A DNA stretch of 64,000 nucleotides from Delphinus delphis (taxonomy: Eukaryota > Chordata > Mammalia > Artiodactyla > Delphinidae), in NCBI RefSeq assembly GCF_949987515.2, contig NC_082702.1:55769600-55833599 (forward strand), read 5' to 3'. Positions 1-10,529 of the stretch are shown here, one piece after another. The translations under genes and the position numbers were made by a program. How positions within the stretch are numbered: the first letter of the stretch is position 1; each line of letters starts with the position of its first letter. Under the pieces are notes generated by a model. That model made no database searches. It saw only the letters and a list, made by a program, of their open reading frames with translations, and was not told where the DNA came from.

Positions 1-1120
1 CCTGCCCCGCCTGCCCTCCAGAACCGCGTTCGCTCCTAAAGGTCTCGCTGGCTCCCTGTCACCTTCCCCGGGCCCCAGGTTGCTCCGTCAGTTGGGACAC
101 AAGTCCGTTCTTGCCCTGGGCCCAGCAGGTGTTTGGGGGTGGGTGCCAGCCAGTAGCTGCTTGTCTGGGGCAGGGGTAGGGGGTCAGAGGGGGGAAGCAC
201 ACTGACTGTGTGTCTCTCGGGGTGGCCCCCACTGTTGGAGCCACCGCCCAGACACCTGGAGAGATTCGCCAGCTCACGGAGTCAGGGCCTGGCGGGAGGT
301 GCCTGCTTCCGGAACCCACCGCTGGCTGCCGGCTCCTTCTTGGGGTCCCTGGGGAACGAGGCAGGGGGCAAAGCCGAGCCGAGCACCGTGGCTTAGGTGG
401 AGCCCCGGCAGCGGAGGAGGGGTGTCCGCAGCCCCCCACCAGGGTCGGGCCGGCTGCTGACGGATGGTAATGAGACCCGGGGAGTCTGATGAAGTTCATT
501 TTTCACCTGCCCGTGACTTCGCCTCCCTGCTCTCCCAAGGCAGCCGGTAATTCATCCTGGAGCCCTTCAGAGGCCTCGGCAGTAATGGGGTCATAGATCA
601 CTCCTCGCGGAGACGGAGCTGGACGGCAGAGTGGAGCCGTTAAGGATGACCACTGCTGACCCCGGGCCAGGCCGACTCCAGCTCTGCCTCCAGTTCCAGA
701 TGGGCCCTGCCACTCCCTGAACGTGGGTGAGGGTGGGAGAGGGCCGAGGGACGGCTTCAGGGTTGCTGCACACCCCCGGGGGGTGGGGCCCCCAGAGGAG
801 GGCGGTCCTTCATTTTGCATCATTTCGCTGGCCGGTGTGGGGCTTCCTGGGGCCGTGTGACAGCTGCCCCTTTGGTCAAGGCCTCTCTGCGACGGGTCAG
901 GGTTGCCAGGATGCCAGCGTGGAGGCCCCCCCGACCTCCCACTGTTTAAACACTGTGACTGCAGGTGGGATGCGTCACACGCTGCCTTGCCCCTGTCCGG
1001 CTCAGCAGTGTGGCCTGCAGAGGTTGCAATGGTGGCAGACACCCCGGGCCCCCCCATATTAACAGCCCTCCTGCCCCCAAGCCAGTGGATTCCAAAGCTG
1101 GGCAGGAGTCCCATCCTGCC
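1..1120. other. unassigned GC-rich noncoding DNA
   Basis: I see no recognisable gene, repeat family or simple repeat here. A 253-codon minus-strand frame (503-1264) runs through it but shows no recognisable domain, and its 3' part crosses a MIR, so I treat it as chance. It could be intron or intergenic sequence. Confidence 0.5.
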
Positions 1121-1124
1121 TGGT

Positions 1125-1240
1125 TCACACCCCAGCCTCGGCATCTTAACCTGCTGTGCAAATGGGCAAGCCTCTCTTGCCTCAGTTTTCTCATGTGTAA
1201 AATGGGATAAGGGAGTTTGGGGATGATAAGATGCATTGCA
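1125..1240 (+). mobile_element. MIR SINE fragment
   Basis: The segment contains the MIR core/3' signature: a run matching the 'cctcagttttctcat' block followed by 'gtaaaatggg' and a degenerate A/G-rich tail. MIRs are ancient tRNA-derived SINEs fixed before the placental radiation. The 5' half is eroded. Confidence 0.7.
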
Positions 1241-1334
1241 AATGGGATGTACTTTTGACAGCACTCGGGACCGAGCGCTACAGAAGTCAGGTTTGTTACT
1301 ATTACTGCTGGCAGCAGCGGCAACATTAGTTCAT

Positions 1335-1450
1335 AGCTCAGGCTCGGATCCCAGCTGTGTGACCTCTGAGCACACACTTACCCTCTCTGGGCCTCAGTTT
1401 CTTGACCTGTCAGATGATGAGAAGATTGAACAGGCTCGCTCATGAAAAGC
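1335..1450 (+). mobile_element. MIR SINE fragment
   Basis: A second MIR about 100 bp from the first: 'cccagctgtgtgacctctga', then 'gggcctcagtttcttgacct' and the usual GATGA-rich tail. Same orientation as its neighbour; the two are distinct copies because each has its own core. Confidence 0.75.
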
Positions 1451-1599
1451 CTTGGAAGGGAGGCTCCGTGGAGTCAGCGCCCAGGGAAGATTAGTTCCGG
1501 TTGTTGGGTGCTGGAAACAGCTCCCCACTGCCCTTCTGGGATGTTCCATTGTGCAATGGGAAGGGAGAAAAGAGGGCTCCCGGTCAGTAGGCCCCAACA

Positions 1600-1735
1600 G
1601 TGAGACTCTGGGCCAGGCCCATGGACATGAGCCAAACACTCGTCACGTCCAGGTGGGGAAACTGAGGCACAAAGGCTTGGTGACCCCCCAGGCCATCACA
1701 AGCAGTGTCCTCACCCAGATTCCCGAGTTCCTGAC
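1600..1735 (-). mobile_element. MIR SINE fragment (inverted)
   Basis: Contains 'ggtggggaaactgaggcaca' followed by a 'cttggtgaccccccaggcc' block, the reverse complement of the MIR core. Diverged, ends uncertain. Confidence 0.6.
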
Positions 1736-2044
1736 AGTTTGAGAGTGGGGCTCTCAGAGCCCCTTGAAGGCTGCAAGGAGCCTTGCTGGGGTGTCCCCAC
1801 TCCCGTCTGACACTGTGGTTTCTGGAGATGGCTTTTCTGGTCCGGGATTGGCAGGTTCTCCACGCAGGCTGCCCAGGGACTGCACTGTAGACTCTGGGCC
1901 TGAGGAGGGTGCCAGCTCCCCGAGCACCCGAGGGCCCCCCCTCCAGGCCCCGCCCAGTCCCACCCCCACCAGTTTCCCAGAATCACCACTTCCCAGCTCC
2001 CGGCGTCCTCGCCGCCCGACTGGAGCCCCACCGCAGCCGGCCTC

Positions 2045-2440
2045 CTGTGGCCCCTTCTCTCCTGGTCCTGCAACAGGGCCTTTGCCCTTGCTCTTCCCTC
2101 CACCTGGAATGCCCGTGCCCCAGCGCTCTGCGTGATTGGCTCCCCTTTGGGCCTGAGCTCCAATGTCACCTCCTCCGTGAGGCCCTCTGGATCACCCGAT
2201 CTGATGCCCTCCCTTGTGGAATCCCTCATTCTCAAACACCTTGATGTGCTTCCTTCTTCATGCTTGGCACTCGTCACCCCAAATTGTCTTGTTTATTGAT
2301 TTCCATGGCTTTAAAAATCTCCCTTGGCTAGAACATACTATTGTGAGAGCTTCTGCTTCTCTTTTGTTCACTAGTGTGTCCCCAGAACGTGGAATGATGC
2401 CTGGTGCAAAGTAATTGCTCAATAAATACAATTGGCTGCA
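2045..2440 (+). mobile_element. L2 LINE 3' end
   Basis: A long, fairly intact L2 3' region: 'cagggcctttgcccttgctc', 'ccacctggaatgcccgtgcc', 'caatgtcacctcctccgtga' and the terminal 'gtaattgctcaataaataca'. L2 is an ancient, dead mammalian LINE. The copy is followed directly by a GGAT/GGAAG tract that probably grew from its short tandem 3' tail. Confidence 0.85.
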
Positions 2441-2555
2441 CAAATGAGTGGATGGAAGGACAGACAGGTGTGTGGATGGAAGGAGGAAGGGAGGGGGGAC
2501 ACTTGGGTGGATAGACGGGGGGGGTGGGTGGAAGGAAGAAGAGAAGAGAGGAAAG
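2441..2555 (+). repeat. GGAT/GGAAG purine-rich simple repeat
   Basis: Imperfect tetranucleotide array (GGAT, GGAAG, GTGG) ending in a purine-rich GAAGA stretch. It abuts the L2 3' end, where L2 elements carry short TGAA-type tandem tails. Confidence 0.8.
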
Positions 2556-2559
2556 CAGG

Positions 2560-3190
2560 TTTCTTTCCTTCCCCTGACCCAGTTCTGCCCACTGATGGGG
2601 TACCGCGGGAGGTGGCTGGTAGCTCTGTATTGGTGGCTGGGTTGTGACAAGGTGGGTTAGAGGAATCACCTCCAGGCAAGGTCACAGGTGTGTCACAGAT
2701 TCTAAAAGGTGGAGAAAATCTCTGTGATATTGAGGGCTCTCTCGGGACCCGGGAGTGGCCTTTTGATCAAGAAAGGCAGCTCAGTCCTGAGGCCTCCAAG
2801 CCAGGTGCTGCAGGGAGAGGTGGCCCCCGCCCAGCAGCAGCCAGGGCCTGCCTGGCACCGTCTGGAGCTGTGCGATTGAGCAGAACCTCTCCGAGAAGCT
2901 GCTGGCCCTATACCAGGGTGTGTGTGTTGGGGCGCACGGTGAGGGGAGCAAGTGTGTTTGCATCAGACTTGCACACTGGTGGTGTCAAACCTGGCTGTTC
3001 AGACCTCCTTCAGGTGGTCCTGTCTCTGCTTTTCCTCCTGCCTCCCCCCACCCTTTGTCACTGTCCCAGACACCCTAAAACAGGGAGGAGGGTGCCCTGC
3101 TCTGCTGGCTGAGCCTCCAGGGTCTCCCCTTCTGTGTAAAAAAGAATACTCCTTATTCTTATTTACATGGAAGCACGGAGTCCTTCCTGC
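2560..3190. other. unassigned noncoding DNA
   Basis: No family recognised and no convincing exon signals. Contains ordinary GC-rich sequence and a T/C-rich stretch near 3020-3060. Confidence 0.4.
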
Positions 3191-3194
3191 TGAA

Positions 3195-3320
3195 GCCGCT
3201 ACCTGTATTCACCCACTGAATCCTCGCAACCCCACAAGGGAGGTGTGGCTGCTGCCCCCATTTCACAGAGGAGCAAACTGAGCCGCAGGGAGCGGAGTCG
3301 CTGACAGGCAGCCACGCGGC
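3195..3320 (-). mobile_element. MIR SINE fragment (inverted)
   Basis: Reads 'cactgaatcctcgcaacccc', then 'cccatttcacagaggagcaa' and 'actgagccgcagggag', the inverted MIR/MIRb core. Confidence 0.75.
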
Positions 3321-3529
3321 GGGTAGACCTGAGCTTTAGCGCTTTGTGTTGCTGGGGTGCTGAAGTCTCCCAAAGACCCCCTGGATGGAGATGGGCTCTT
3401 CGTCCACTTCACCCGAGAGGCACCAGGGGCAGTGTGGACTCCTGAGAAGGGGCAGAGAGAATAAAGCGCCGGCTGTACTTGGGAACGAGCTCAGATGCAT
3501 CCTCAGGTTGGGCTGGGAAGTCCACGTCC

Positions 3530-3602
3530 CTTCACGTACTTCTGTGTCCCCAGGATCCGGGACCATCGCTGGAGCGTAGTAGGTGCTCAATAAATTCTTA
3601 GC
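3530..3602 (+). mobile_element. L2 LINE terminal fragment
   Basis: Only the last about 70 bp of an L2: 'gtgtccccaggatccgggac' through 'agtaggtgctcaataaattc'. The rest of the element is not visible upstream. Confidence 0.65.
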
Positions 3603-3784
3603 GCCTGTAGCTCTGTGAGGCCTCAGACACGGCTCTGCCGGAGCAGGAGGACACATTCAAGTGACCGAGGGGAGGTGCCCAGCAGGATAGGAGGACGGGG
3701 CTCTTTACAGCAATGTCACGGTCAGATTCCCGCCAAGCAGAGGGACGCGGGGCCGGGCGGGCAGGCAGGGCGACGAGCCCCCTT

Positions 3785-4235
3785 TGAGAGCTAATTCCAA
3801 GAACCTGCTTTGTGTCCCGCTGTATAACAATATGATAGATTAGGGTCAAGCTGTGGGCCCATAACTTGCTGGAAGACATTCCAGAACAATAAAGGTGTCT
3901 GGCTTTATATCCGCTCATATCTTACCCTTGCTTTAGCGTCTCCTGCCTACTTGCCTTGGATTTACTGTGCGAATATTTTAAACGGGTTGAGGTTTGACCC
4001 CGGTGTTCCCCACGCTGCCTGTCCCCTCCCACCCGCCCCGGGGGGAGCCCGGCCCCGGCAGAGCCCCGGCGCTGGCCTCCGCCTGCTGAAATACTTACCT
4101 CCAGGCTCCTCTGACAGCCGTAACTGTCTCCCGAAGCAAAGGCGATTGGACTGCGAATGTTATGACATTACATTTTGTGTCTGTGCTCTTGAGATGTGTG
4201 ATGCTGGCAGAATGGTAAGGTCTGGGCAGAGCCGG
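3785..4235. other. conserved-looking AT-rich island (candidate regulatory element)
   Basis: Two AT-richer stretches (3785-3985 and 4085-4235), without any repeat signature, flank a short GC-rich stretch. They carry TAAT cores and a CATAACTTGC/AACAATAAAGG region typical in texture of conserved noncoding elements. This is a composition-based call only; no alignment was available. Confidence 0.3.
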
Positions 4236-4527
4236 CCGGGGGATTAATAGCAGTCCCCTCTGTTGCGGCGCCTGCCCGGCCCCACCGTGGGCGCCCCAGG
4301 AGCTGACAGAACAAGGGCACCAGCCTCCCTGGCTGGGGCTGCTTGAACGGTTTGATGCTGTCAGCTCTGCAGGCCCCCACGGCTGTCAGCCCAGCACACT
4401 ACAGAGGAGACTGGGACAGAACGAGACGAACCCGCAGCAGCACCCGCCGGCGCTGTCGGGGATTTAGTGCGTCCTGGGCGCCGCGCTGAACGCCTTGGGT
4501 TTATGAATACGCGGCGCACACGGCCAC

Positions 4528-4606
4528 CCTAGGGGACAGGCATTTCCATCCCTTTTGTCAGCTGAAGAGACCGTGGCTCAGAGATACAGGAACTCGCTGT
4601 GTTCGA
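4528..4606 (-). mobile_element. MIR fragment (inverted)
   Basis: Short inverted MIR core: 'catttccatcccttttgtca' then 'agaccgtggctcagagatac'. It abuts the LTR-like element that starts immediately after it. Confidence 0.5.
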
Positions 4607-4609
4607 GTC

Positions 4610-5045
4610 CCAGGGCGGCCGTGACGAAGGACCACACACTGGTCAGCTTCAAACAACGGAAATGTATCCTCCCTCAGTCCTGGAGGCCAGACGTCCAAAA
4701 TCAAGGTGTGGGCAGGGCCGTGATCCCTGGGAAGGTTCCAGGGGAGGATCCCTCGTTGTCTCTTCCAGCTTCTGGTGGTTCCGGCCATCCTCGGTGCTCC
4801 TTGGCTTGTGGCCGCATCCCTCCAATCTCTGTCTCTGCTTTCACGTGACCACATTCCCTGTCTGTGTCCACGTCTATATTCCCCTCTTCTTAGAAGGACA
4901 CCAGGCATTCGATGAGGGCCCACATCGGACTCATTTTAACTTGATCACATCTGCAAAGACCCCTTTCCGTAAGGAGACACACTCACAGGTTACGGGTGAA
5001 CATGAGTTGGGGGGACACCGTTCACCCCAGTACACTTGCCCCAGG
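4610..5045 (-). mobile_element. ancient MaLR/MLT1-type LTR-like repeat, inverted
   Basis: Starts with a 'cttcaaacaacggaaatgta' block and 'cagtcctggaggccagacgt', the reverse complement of the 'cctccagaactgtgag' 3' hallmark of this repeat class, and continues through 'ttggcttgtggccgcatccc', 'cttagaaggacaccag' and 'acatctgcaaagaccccttt'. The same class occurs at six more places in the window. The exact family name is tentative; the shared identity between copies is directly visible. Confidence 0.65.
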
Positions 5046-5069
5046 TCCCTGTAGCGGATGTTGTTGAGA

Positions 5070-5430
5070 CCCCACCTTCATCTCCTCCACCTGCCCCGGC
5101 ACTCACCAGCAGAGAGTTCCGAGGCCCCTGTAGCTTCCAGACCTCTAAGACTCAAAGTCTTAGCTGCCTCTCCAGGCAGGGGGTTGACATCCCACCAAGG
5201 AAGAAAGGTGTTGCTGATAAGGCCGCCATCCTCTTGTCCTTCCCAGGGACCCTTCTCTCCCAGGGTCCCCAGCAGGACCACTCACTGTGGCCCCTCATTG
5301 GCCCTCCCACCTTCCCAGTCTCACTGCTCTGCACCCCACTTCCCAAAGGCCCTCACAAATAAACCCCTTGCCTTGGAATCCTTGTCTCAGGCTCTGCTGC
5401 CGGGGAACCCAAATGAAAACAATACAAATA
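5070..5430 (+). mobile_element. possible old LTR fragment
   Basis: The right end has an LTR-like polyadenylation region: an AATAAA within 'caaataaaccccttgcct' followed by 'tgtctcaggctctgctgccg' and a GGGGAACCCAAAT end. The upstream 300 bp is C-rich and unclassified. No internal retroviral coding sequence is present. Confidence 0.4.
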
Positions 5431-5514
5431 GTAAAAATAAGAACAGAACAGCCAACGTGAGTATCATTGACTGTGTATGAGGTAGTTAATGTGTTTAATG
5501 CCTACAGCAGGCCT

Positions 5515-5665
5515 GGGGGTAGGGCTGCCACATTTAGGAAGAAACACAAAGTAGCACGCTGGGTTAAATTTCAACTTCAGATCAACTACAAATACGTTTT
5601 TATATAAGTGTATCCCGTGTAATATTTGCGGTGTGCTTATGCAAAAAATGTGTTCATTGTCTAGG
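5515..5665 (+). repeat. palindromic (fold-back) repeat, left part
   Basis: Begins 'gtagggctgccacattta' and runs through 'taagtgtatcccgtgtaata', past the centre of a self-complementary element. The missing right arm lies at 6086-6152 as 'gtattttatctggcagtctt'. The element is split by an L1M insertion. Its overall symmetry suggests a MITE-like DNA element; I do not name the family. Confidence 0.6.
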
Positions 5666-6085
5666 GCTGGGGGGGATGGAAGTGGTGCTCATGAGTGTGG
5701 GGTTTCTTTTTGGGGTGATGCATATATAGATATTTTTTTTTAATTTATTTATTTTTTGCGGTACGTGGGCCTCTCACCGTTGTGGCCTCTCCCGTTGCGG
5801 AGCACAGGCTCCGGACGCGCAGGCTCAGCGGCCATGGCTCACGGGCCCAGCCGCTCCGCGGCACGTGGGATCTCCCCGGACCGGGGCACGAACCGTGTCC
5901 CCTGCATCGGCAGGCGGACTCTCAACCACTGCGCCACCAGGGAGGCCAATGCCTATATTTTTAAATGGACTGTGGGGATAGTTGTCCAGCTCCGTGAATA
6001 TAATAAAAACCACAGAGCTGTATACTTTAGATGGGTGAATTGTACATGGTGTGGGAATTATATCTTAATCAAGCTGTTATATTTA
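5666..6085 (+). mobile_element. L1M LINE 3' end, itself interrupted by a SINE
   Basis: Left part (to 5734) has 'ctttttggggtgatgcat'; right part (from 5949) has 'agttgtccagctccgtgaat', 'ataaaaaccacagagctgta', 'tgggtgaattgtacatggtg' and 'aattatatcttaatcaagct', the well-known 3' end of mammalian-wide L1M elements. Only the 3' end is present, a usual 5'-truncated LINE insertion. Confidence 0.75.
5735..5948 (-). mobile_element. CHR-type tRNA-derived SINE (inverted)
   Basis: Starts with a T-rich tail, then GCGGTACGTGGGCC and ends at 'gcgccaccagggaggcc', which inverted is the SINE's 5' tRNA-like head with its A-box (GGCGCAGTGG) and B-box region. About 214 bp, full length. CHR SINEs were mobilised by LINE machinery in the whale/hippo/ruminant lineage. 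It sits inside an L1M 3' end. Confidence 0.95.
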
Positions 6086-6152
6086 AAAATTTATTCATAT
6101 GTGAAATTTAAATTTCGCTGTATTTTATCTGGCAGTCTTGTTAGGGTATAGG
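6086..6152 (+). repeat. palindromic repeat, right arm
   Basis: 'ttcatatgtgaaatttaa' followed by 'gtattttatctggcagtctt' is the inverted counterpart of the arm starting at 5515. Together the two parts show an older element opened by the L1M insertion. Confidence 0.6.
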
Positions 6153-6154
6153 TT

Positions 6155-6262
6155 CTCCCACTGTCCCCAGTTCATGGACGAGAAAACTGAGGCCCAGCCA
6201 GAGAGCACAGCCAGGAAGTGGTGGAAGGGACGGGAACCCAGGCAGTTGCCTCCCCGACCTTT
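6155..6262 (-). mobile_element. MIR SINE fragment (inverted)
   Basis: 'cagttcatggacgagaaaac' then 'tgaggcccagccagagagca', 'agccaggaagtggtgg' and 'gggaacccaggcag': a clear inverted MIR. Confidence 0.75.
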
Positions 6263-6392
6263 AGGGAGCATCACCTAAAGGGTGACTGGGTCCAGGTCGG
6301 CTGACCCCTGCCAGGCCAGGGACCCTCACAATGATGTCTTTCCACCGAGAGGCATGTGTCTCTCTGAGCAGCTGAACCCGGCGTGGCTGAGA

Positions 6393-6478
6393 ACAGAGCC
6401 TGGGTTTCTCTGTCCCCCTCTCTCCCTGCCTTTTTACAGAGCCTGGGTTTATCTGTCCCCCTTTCTCCCTGCCTTTTT
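6393..6478 (+). repeat. 43-bp tandem duplication (two units)
   Basis: Units 6393-6435 and 6436-6478 both begin ACAGAGCCTGGGTTT and end CTGCCTTTTT. They differ at only two of 43 positions, so the duplication is recent relative to the surrounding repeats. Confidence 0.95.
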
Positions 6479-6754
6479 GGGCTCGGCCTCTTCCCTTTGA
6501 CAGGACAGCAGGCTGGTCATAGAGAGGAGGATCTGAGAGAGGGTCCAGTGAGACGCTGCTGCTACAGGTATTGCTTCCAGCAGGCCCCGCTGGGGCGCTG
6601 CGGCTCCCTCCCAGAGAATTCGGCCATGTCTGAGGGCCTCTGGCCGTACGAGGGCAGAGGGGAGGCGGTGGTCTACACCCTCCCCGAGGGGCTCCAGGCT
6701 GCGTGACCTGATGTCCGTGATGGCATCACCCCCTTGACGCCTGCTGGCGGTCAC

Positions 6755-6832
6755 GTCTGATGCCTCATTACAGCGCAGCCCTGCACAGCACCTGGCACAC
6801 AGTAGGGGCTTAATAAGTGCTGCTGGCATTGA
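6755..6832 (+). mobile_element. MIR/L2 3'-end fragment
   Basis: 'cagcacctggcacacagtag' and 'gggcttaataagtgctgctg' are the shared terminal motif of MIR and L2 elements. Too short to choose between them. Confidence 0.55.
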
Positions 6833-6839
6833 CTCCACC

Positions 6840-7595
6840 TTGGAGCTGGAGGGCTGATGAGGCAGCTGGGAGGATGCTTTGTTAAGTTCATTTAGCAGAG
6901 ACGGCTCCTGAGGTCCAAAGGGCCAGCGGTCGCTGACTGAGAGAGGCCTGGAACCTTCCGGAACAGTGTGTCTTCAGGCTGCTGTGTGATGTGCGGTCCC
7001 ACGAAGGCCATGGAACCCACACCCATAAGAGAGCAGCCGACTCCAGGGCTCTGATCTTCCTAGGAGTTCTGGTCCAGAACCAGGCGGTCCCCCAGCCTAG
7101 CGGCTGGGCCTGAGCCCAGGGGTCTGTGGTCAACCACCGCCACCCTCCCGCCCACCACGCCACCCCAGACAGGTGGGCCTTATCGCCGCCAGGGGGCAAC
7201 AGGGGTTTAGCCGCCACCCCAGCCCTGCAGTCCTGACTCAGGCCCCCTGGGACAGACCTGGGCTTGGGGAACTTGGTCGTGAGGGCGGCAGTGCTGGCCT
7301 GCAGGCATCAGTGTACTGTGCCCCTCCCCCAGGGCGCGTGCTACTGACGCTTCTGCTGCTGTACTTGGGAGCAAAGGAATTAATGAAAGGCCACCTCCCT
7401 TGTGTCAGATTGACAGTCTTGCTGCCGTGCTGGCCTTGGGGCTGTGACTGTTGAGTTTTGCTTCTCTCCCCGGGAGAATGAATATTTAGTCACCAGGCTC
7501 AGGGAGCCGGCTGTCAGGTGGTCCAGGAAGGCTCTCGCCCATACCTGCTGCCCACAAACATCTGTGAGGGTGGAAGCCGGCGAGGGGTCGGCAGG
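6840..7595. other. unassigned GC-rich noncoding DNA
   Basis: No repeat family, simple repeat or exon signal that I can defend. Confidence 0.4.
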
Positions 7596-7599
7596 AGAG

Positions 7600-7812
7600 G
7601 AGAGGAAAGGGATCAAGGCCCGAGAAATTAAGCGTTCGTGAATGTAGGCCTGGCGCTCACGATGTAGGGCAAAGCCATTAGCGCTCATTAAAATTTCATA
7701 CCTGTCTGCGCTCCGCGGCCCCGTTGGACACTGCTTTAATTTGATGGGTGTAGAGGGAGGATTCTCAAATAATCGTGGAGGCTGGGGACTCGCTTTTCGC
7801 ATGTTAACATGA
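7600..7812. other. conserved-looking element candidate
   Basis: A low-GC interruption in GC-rich surroundings with several ATTA/TAAT cores ('agcgctcattaaaatttcat', 'gctttaatttgatgggtg') and no repeat signature. Such texture is typical of developmental enhancers, but conservation was not tested. Confidence 0.35.
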
Positions 7813-7814
7813 AG

Positions 7815-8198
7815 AGGACCGTCTGGCTTTGAGCTTCACCTTCAAGCAGATGGTTTGGTGGGTCCTTGGGCTAGCGAGTCCCCTGCACCCGTTCTTTGTG
7901 GGGTGGCTGGTCTCATCCTGTACGGCTCTCCCCCACCTCCCCTCTGCGCGTTCACCCCACGCTTCCAGGCCCTGCCGGCAGCCAGGTGTGCACTTCCCCT
8001 CGGAAGGTCTCTGGGGGTGTCGGTATTAGCTCATTTGTCATCTTTAGAGTGGCAGTCCCCCCTCCTCCGCCCAGAGCATCTCTTTTCCTGCAGCAAAGTG
8101 AGCCTTTCCTCTCCCATTTCCTGCTGCCCTCCGTGCCAGCCCTGGCTCCGTTGGCACACGGTTTCTGGGCTCGGCGTGGGCCCAGGCCTAGTGCTCCG
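7815..8198. other. unassigned noncoding DNA
   Basis: C/T-rich sequence with no recognised repeat or gene. Confidence 0.4.
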
Positions 8199-8199
8199 G

Positions 8200-8540
8200 A
8201 AACTCAACTAGGGACATACTGGAAGCATCCCTGGAAGGCTCCCTGTAGGAAGTGGTGCTAAAGTCCTCGAAGGACATGTGTGGGAATTAGGCTAGTGTAG
8301 AGAGGCAGCTGGGCATTCTCACGTGGGGAAGGGGGAACTTATAGAGAGGGTGGGGGCTTGGGCACCTTGAAAAAGGGAGGCTGGAGGTCGGGCCCAGGCG
8401 AGGTGGGAGATGGCAGGTAGGGCAGGACCTGCATGCCAGGCTAAGAGTATGGACCTTGCCCTGAACCCCTGTTCTGAGAATGGAATGGATCAGGCCCAGA
8501 AAATCTAAGCCTGCGGCAGCCAGGGCCTCAAGGCAGCATC
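8200..8540 (-). mobile_element. L2 LINE fragment (inverted)
   Basis: Resembles the antisense of L2 3' sequence: 'gggaattaggctagtgtaga', 'catgccaggctaagagtatg' and 'gaccttgccctgaacc'. Strongly diverged. Confidence 0.5.
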
Positions 8541-8549
8541 AGCTGTGGA

Positions 8550-8725
8550 GTGTGTTACAAAGCAAGGAAAGGAAGAAACTAAGATTACCGCGTCCCTACT
8601 GTGTGCCAGGCTCTTCCAGGTGAGAAGGGCAGCATGAATCTCCCCATTTTATAGATGGACAAACTGAGGCCGGCGCCTGGGCCCAGTCTGCCCAAGGGTG
8701 GAGCAGGAATGCAGAGGGGCGTCTT
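8550..8725 (-). mobile_element. MIR SINE fragment (inverted)
   Basis: 'ccctactgtgtgccaggctc' followed by 'ccccattttatagatggaca' and 'aactgaggccgg', the inverted MIRb layout. Confidence 0.75.
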
Positions 8726-8729
8726 GGAG

Positions 8730-10420
8730 CCTGCAGGCCCAGCCTGGCTGGACACAGGCTGGCATGTATGCCAGCCAGAGACACCTCCCAGGGGCCAGTG
8801 CCCAGCTCTGTGGTTCTGCTTTGGGCCGGGCACGGTGCCCAGCCCTCACCGCAGCGTCTCTGAGCCTCCCTTCCCACCAGGGCTCCCAAGAAAACCCTTC
8901 ACATCTTTTGACTCACCCTTAATACATGTGCCTTCCATCTGTCACCTCGCCCTCCCCTGCCCACACTCTCCAGGGGCCTGCCCAGAGCAGCTCCTAAACC
9001 GTCCATGCCCGCCTCCTCCTGGCTTCCTCCGGCCCCCCTCTGGCCCCCTGCCGCCCTCCCCTGGCCTCAGCCCCTTTCCCAGCCTGGCCGGGAGCAGAGC
9101 GAGCCCAGAATAGATCAGGAGACAGAGGAAAACCGTAAATGCCCAGGTCCTGCAGAAGGGATGCCTGGGGAGTCCCCCCAGACCAGAACTGAGACCCCCG
9201 GCCCGGGGCCTGGAGGGCTGGCAGGCTATCGATCCCCAGGCTCCTTGTGTCCACTGAGCGCCCCCGAGGTGCTCGGGGTTTTTCCTCCTTTTTGCCCCCA
9301 GGCTTCCTTCCTCTAGAATGTTCTCTCAGATATTAATAGGGCCATTGAGAGCATCCTCTCAGACCCTGGGGGCCCATTCCCAGCCTCAGCCTGTCCTGCT
9401 CACTCACAGCTCACGTTCCTTGTCGGAAAACCCACTCAGACCCCGTGAGAAGAAGGTGGGTGTGGACAGCCATCAGTCCTGGTCCCCAGCCCCACCCCAA
9501 GCCTGTGAGCCGGGGAGTGGTTAAAAGGCAGCCTCTTCGGGGCCAGCAGCTTGGGAGTGGGCGGTGTATCTTGTTCTAAGAGACAGGAAATATTCGGCCA
9601 CAGGCCCTAACATAGACAGGTCCCGGCTTGAACTCCAGAAGACAGCAGATTCGCCGCAACTGTGATGCAAAAACGCTCCCCTCCCCCACCCAGCACCCGC
9701 TTCCAGTTCGATGGGGGAGGAGCCTCCCCGCCGGCTCCCTCCACTCCTGCGGTCTGCCAACGCCTTCCGATGCCAGGCCACCGCCAGAGGCGGGCTGCCC
9801 ACCACCAGGCGCCAGCAGAGGAAATCAGTTGGCCCAGGGCCCAGCGGCTCACTCCTCTCCCCGACTTGGAAAGAGGGTGGCTGTGTGCATTTCAGAGTGT
9901 CCAGGGCATGTCCACTTTCTCTCAAGGGGTCAGGATGAATATCCAGGGGCTGCCCAAGTGGAGCAGGGCCCCTTGGAGGTTGCAGGCCTGGTGGGGACTG
10001 GAACCGGGGCTGCATCGGAGGAGGTCCCATCTGGAACGCCTGTGCGCTAGGAGCAGCGGTGTGGCTGCCGCCCAGGAAGCTGCCGTTTCCTGTCTGTGTG
10101 GGAGATGGGGTGCCCTCTCCAGGAAGCCTGGGACCCCACAAGGCTTGACACCGTCAGACAAGGGAGACAGAGAGAGAGGGGAGTGGCGGCTGGGCAGGGA
10201 GCAGGAGATTGGGGGAGGGGTGTGGCTCCACCCAGCTGGCAGAGGCAGGAGAGGATGTAGGGGAGGTACGGAGTGGATGGAAAAGGGGGGGAGCCGACAC
10301 CCCAGGGTCCCCCTCGCTCACAAAGTCTGGTGGGAGGAAGGGGAGAGGTGAGGCTTGGTTTCCCATGCCTGGGTCAAGGGTTCAGATACCTTCTCTCAGC
10401 CCCCAGGCAAAGTGGAGATC
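8730..10420. other. unassigned GC-rich noncoding DNA
   Basis: About 1.7 kb without a repeat I can name. Frames of up to 229 codons on both strands overlap one another between 9521 and 10351; none shows a domain, signal peptide or splice context, so I treat them as composition artefacts. Confidence 0.4.
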
Positions 10421-10424
10421 CCCC

Positions 10425-10515
10425 ACCCCGCTCCCAGATGGGAGAGTGAATCATGGCTCAGAGAGGCAGAGTGCCGAACCCAGAGCCACACAGCAGAGAT
10501 CGCCAGCCCAAGAGC
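10425..10515 (-). mobile_element. MIR fragment (inverted)
   Basis: 'cccagatgggagagtgaatc', 'atggctcagagaggcagagt' and 'cccagagccacacagcagag' follow the order of an inverted MIR core. Confidence 0.6.
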
Positions 10516-10529
10516 CCTGGCCCTCCGCC

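Noticed and set aside
503..1264. 253-codon minus-strand frame
   Set aside because: No recognisable domain, crosses a MIR element, no promoter or splice context.
5070..5430. Possible endogenous retrovirus provirus
   Set aside because: Only an LTR-like end is visible; no internal coding region and no second LTR nearby.
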